Source: CAZLYK01 sp964563495
GTDB lineage: Bacteria > Acidobacteriota > Blastocatellia > RBC074
Assembly (NCBI GenBank): GCA_964563495.1
Contig: CAZLYK010000001.1
Span: forward strand, 1-64,000
DNA length: 64,000 bases
Direction: 5' to 3'
Shown: piece by piece, positions 61,616 through 64,000 of the stretch
How positions within the stretch are numbered: the stretch's first letter is position 1
How the letters are laid out: every line of letters starts with the position of its first letter
Made by a program: the position numbers and the translations under genes
Notes under the pieces: generated by a model
Seen by the model: the letters and a program-made list of their open reading frames with translations, nothing else
Databases searched by the model: none
What the model was told of the DNA's origin: nothing

Positions 61616-64000
61616 ATGGATAAAAGAGTATATTTGACAGCACTGTTGGTGTTTATCTTACTGCTGGGAAGCACTTATTCGATGCGAACGCGGGCTGGGT
61701 TTGAGACTGCAGCCTGCAGCTATAATGTAACGCAAACCGGTTTCTCGTTCGGCTCGGCAGGAGGAAGCGGGAGTGTCAGCGTGACCTCGGATTCCGTCTG
61801 CAGTTGGACGGCCAACTCCGTCTATTCGTGGATCGGCATCAGCTCCGGCGGCAGCGGCGCGGGTAATGGCACGGTGAGCTTCACTATCGCAGCCAACACC
61901 GGGGCGGCGACCAGAAGCGGATCCCTGCTGGTCGCGGGAAAATTCGTAGTCGTCATTCAATCGGGGAGCGGCGGCAACTGCCCGGCGACGCTGATTAATA
62001 TTCCATCAAGCCCCTCAGGCCTGCTCAACGACAGCGACTGTCGATCAATTGTTGACGCTACTGCATATGCGGATCTTTATGCATTCAGTGGTCAGGCCGG
62101 TCAACGCATCGCGATTGGTCAGACATCGTCTTATTTCGATACCTATCTGACGTTATTGGCCCCCAATGGGTCTGCTCTGGCATTCAATGACGACGAGAGC
62201 GCCGGCAGTTCCGACTCGCGAATCCCACCTGGGACGGGCTACTACACTCTGCCTGTGACCGGGACATATCTTGTGGAAGCGAGTTCCTACTCGAGTGATG
62301 CGACCGGCTATTACCAGCTCAGCCTGACCGAGATCGGCATTTCTACCTGCAGTTATTCGGTCACGCCACAGGTAGTCAGTTTGACCGCGGCCGCAGCCAG
62401 CGCCGATATCACCATTACCACAGCCGGCAACTGCTCGTGGGCGGCCAATGCCACATCCTCGTGGACCAAACTCAATAGCAGTTACTTTATTACCGGGACC
62501 GGGAGCAATGTCCTGACCCTCTCTGTCGATGCGAATGTTGTCATGGGCTACCGGACCGGGAAAATCATCATTGCGGGTCAATACATCCCGATCATTCAAG
62601 CGGGCACGGGCGGTAATTGCCCGCTGACCAGCCTGGGCGCGCCTGTCACGGTTAACGGATCCTGGGGCGCCGGAGATTGCGCTTCGGGTTCCGGGTCATT
62701 TACCGACCTCTATTGGTTTGCCGGTCAGGCGGGCCAGCAGATTTCGATCTCTCTCAACACAACCAATAATTTCACCTCGCTCTATCTGTCCGGCCCACAT
62801 GGAATTCCGATCTCATGGTTTGAAGGGGATGGAAATCTGCGAATACCTTCGGGAAGCGGCGGCATTATCCTGCCGACGAGCGGCGCCTATCTGATCGAAG
62901 CCGGCTCGGGCGTGATGGGCAATTACTCTCTCAACCTTTCCGTGCCGGACGGTTGCACCTACTCGCTTTCGGCTCCATCGCAGTCGATCCCGGCAGACGG
63001 AGGGACCGGCAGCGTCTCGGTCACGACGCAGAGCGGCTGCACCTGGAGCGCAACCCCCAGTGACTCGTGGATGACGATCACCTCGGGAGCCGGCGGGACA
63101 GGTAACGGCACAGTAAATTTTTCCGTTTCCGCAAACCCCGGCGCTAACCCCAGAACGGGAACGATCACTATCGGCGGTCAGGCATTGACGGTGAATCAGG
63201 CGGGGGCAACCGTCGCCTGCCCGAGCTTCAGCCTGATCAGCCCGGCAAGCGGCACAGCCGGCGCCAACGTGACGATCAATGGGACCGGTTTCACCGGAGT
63301 CAATTCGATCAGATTCACCAATAACGTCTCGGCGAATTACATCGTAGTCAGCGACACCACGATCACGACAACTGTCCCCGTCGGAGCAATCACCGGACCA
63401 ATTATCATCGGTAAGACAGGTTGCAGTGAAATAAAGACCTCGACTTTCACAGTTGGCGGGGGCAACTGCATCACACCGCCAACCGGCATGGTCGCCTGGT
63501 GGCCGTTCGATCAAAACACGACCGATATTCGCAACGGCAACAACGGCACAACGTCCGGCGGCCCGGTCTACTCGACGGGCAAGGTCGATCAGGCAATGCT
63601 ATTTGACGGTGTCGATGATTATCTGACGGTGGCTGCGTCTTCAACCCTCGATCTAGGGACGTCGGCCGGATTTACATTCGACGCCTGGGTCAAACCCGAC
63701 TTCTCTGCCGATCGCGACTTTCCGATTCTGGATTACAGCAATATCGGCGGAAGCGAAGGAGTCACTTTCTCACTCGATTACAGCCCTTCATATGGGGGGA
63801 CACTATATGCGTCGATACACGACACCACGGGAGCCGAGCACCTGATCTTTACTCCTGATTTCACCGTCGTGACCGGCGTCTTCCAGCACCTGGCGGCAAC
63901 CTACGATAAATCGACGGGCATGGCGAAGCTTTATCTCAACGGGGTTGAGAAGGCGAGCTCAAATTTGGGGGTTTTCACACCGAAGACGACATCGACCCTC
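61616..64000 (+). CDS. Secreted multidomain protein (BACON, PPC, IPT/TIG, LamG), 3' end beyond the window
   Basis: 795 codons visible, no stop. AGGTCTGG precedes the ATG; signal peptide DKRVYLTALLVFILLLGS. Three BACON-type beta domains (about 32-118, 245-330, 446-530, each C-x-Y/W pattern with CSWTA or CTWSA), two PPC-like domains between them (LYAFSGQAGQRIAI, LYWFAGQAGQQISI), an IPT/TIG domain (about 534-615, SLISPASGTAGANVTI) and a LamG/concanavalin-type domain (MVAWWPFDQN, AMLFDGVDDYLTV) that is cut by the edge. It is likely an extracellular carbohydrate-binding or adhesion protein. A good sigma54 promoter lies upstream. Confidence 0.88.
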   Translation, partial: MDKRVYLTALLVFILLLGSTYSMRTRAGFETAACSYNVTQTGFSFGSAGGSGSVSVTSDSVCSWTANSVYSWIGISSGGSGAGNGTVSFTIAANTGAATRSGSLLVAGKFVVVIQSGSGGNCPATLINIPSSPSGLLNDSDCRSIVDATAYADLYAFSGQAGQRIAIGQTSSYFDTYLTLLAPNGSALAFNDDESAGSSDSRIPPGTGYYTLPVTGTYLVEASSYSSDATGYYQLSLTEIGISTCSYSVTPQVVSLTAAAASADITITTAGNCSWAANATSSWTKLNSSYFITGTGSNVLTLSVDANVVMGYRTGKIIIAGQYIPIIQAGTGGNCPLTSLGAPVTVNGSWGAGDCASGSGSFTDLYWFAGQAGQQISISLNTTNNFTSLYLSGPHGIPISWFEGDGNLRIPSGSGGIILPTSGAYLIEAGSGVMGNYSLNLSVPDGCTYSLSAPSQSIPADGGTGSVSVTTQSGCTWSATPSDSWMTITSGAGGTGNGTVNFSVSANPGANPRTGTITIGGQALTVNQAGATVACPSFSLISPASGTAGANVTINGTGFTGVNSIRFTNNVSANYIVVSDTTITTTVPVGAITGPIIIGKTGCSEIKTSTFTVGGGNCITPPTGMVAWWPFDQNTTDIRNGNNGTTSGGPVYSTGKVDQAMLFDGVDDYLTVAASSTLDLGTSAGFTFDAWVKPDFSADRDFPILDYSNIGGSEGVTFSLDYSPSYGGTLYASIHDTTGAEHLIFTPDFTVVTGVFQHLAATYDKSTGMAKLYLNGVEKASSNLGVFTPKTTSTL

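Noticed and set aside
62813..63514. Minus-strand frame of 233 codons in the BACON protein
   Set aside because: Antisense shadow of a gene with continuous domain structure on the plus strand.

Overview
The window looks like chromosomal DNA of an acidobacterium, most likely from the Blastocatellia or a neighbouring lineage. This is an inference from gene content; no rRNA or other placing marker is present. Supporting signs are a large TonB-dependent receptor with an N-terminal carboxypeptidase-regulatory domain, a GWxTD-domain protein, two YfhO-type membrane proteins, type III glutamine synthetase, PrkA with its DUF444 partner, the futalosine-pathway enzyme MqnA, and a BACON/PPC/LamG secreted protein. 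Genes are tightly packed and often overlap by a few bases. I see no transposase, integrase, CRISPR array or phage gene. One tRNA gene is present.

Layout. 1-9 kb: ilvD (cut by the left edge), two tandem MacB-type permeases, then a nitrogen block on the minus strand (a GAF/AAA+/Fis sigma54 activator, glnN and a 76-residue unknown protein) with a good sigma54 promoter in front of glnN. 9-18 kb: a DUF481 beta-barrel, two YfhO paralogues flanking a methyltransferase, and a small secreted basic protein. 18-25 kb: a secreted amidohydrolase, a minus-strand run (zinc ribbon, M50 protease, CBS protein, GT2), a divergent putative PD-(D/E)XK nuclease, and truB. 25-32.6 kb: prkA and its DUF444 partner, two bacterial-microcompartment vertex proteins with an 87-residue partner, a HAD phosphatase, a GAF-GAF-PP2C phosphatase, and a peroxiredoxin. 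32.6-37 kb: tRNA-Ala, an M50-CBS protease, an alpha/beta hydrolase, a zinc dehydrogenase, an FKBP and endonuclease V. 37-46 kb: PEGA and GWxTD proteins, then a Lol-like set (outer-membrane lipoprotein, FtsX-type permease, LolD-like ATPase, small membrane protein, LolA) and a radical SAM enzyme. 46-51 kb: pyruvate kinase, three tandem thioredoxin-like proteins with YacG, a nitrilase and a thioesterase. 51-64 kb: the TonB receptor, thyA-folA, alpha-glucan phosphorylase, two small proteins, mqnA and the start of a long secreted multidomain protein that runs off the right edge.

The most striking non-genic feature is a family of about 14 interspersed palindromes. Outer arms are AATAGACAGGAT...ATCCTGTCTATT; inner units vary from copy to copy but the two arms of one copy vary together. 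They sit mostly within a few bases of stop codons, several provide the stop codon itself, and many separate convergent genes, so a role in 3'-end formation is likely. Three sigma54-type promoters (glnN, the TonB receptor, the BACON protein) suggest a broader sigma54 regulon. Other points of interest are a vertex-only microcompartment locus with a possible encapsulation peptide, a compact Lol-like gene set, and an orphan nuclease-fold protein behind a perfect 15-bp inverted repeat.

Starts were chosen by eye from ribosome-binding sites and family length. Functions are assigned from motifs recognised in the translations, without database searches.
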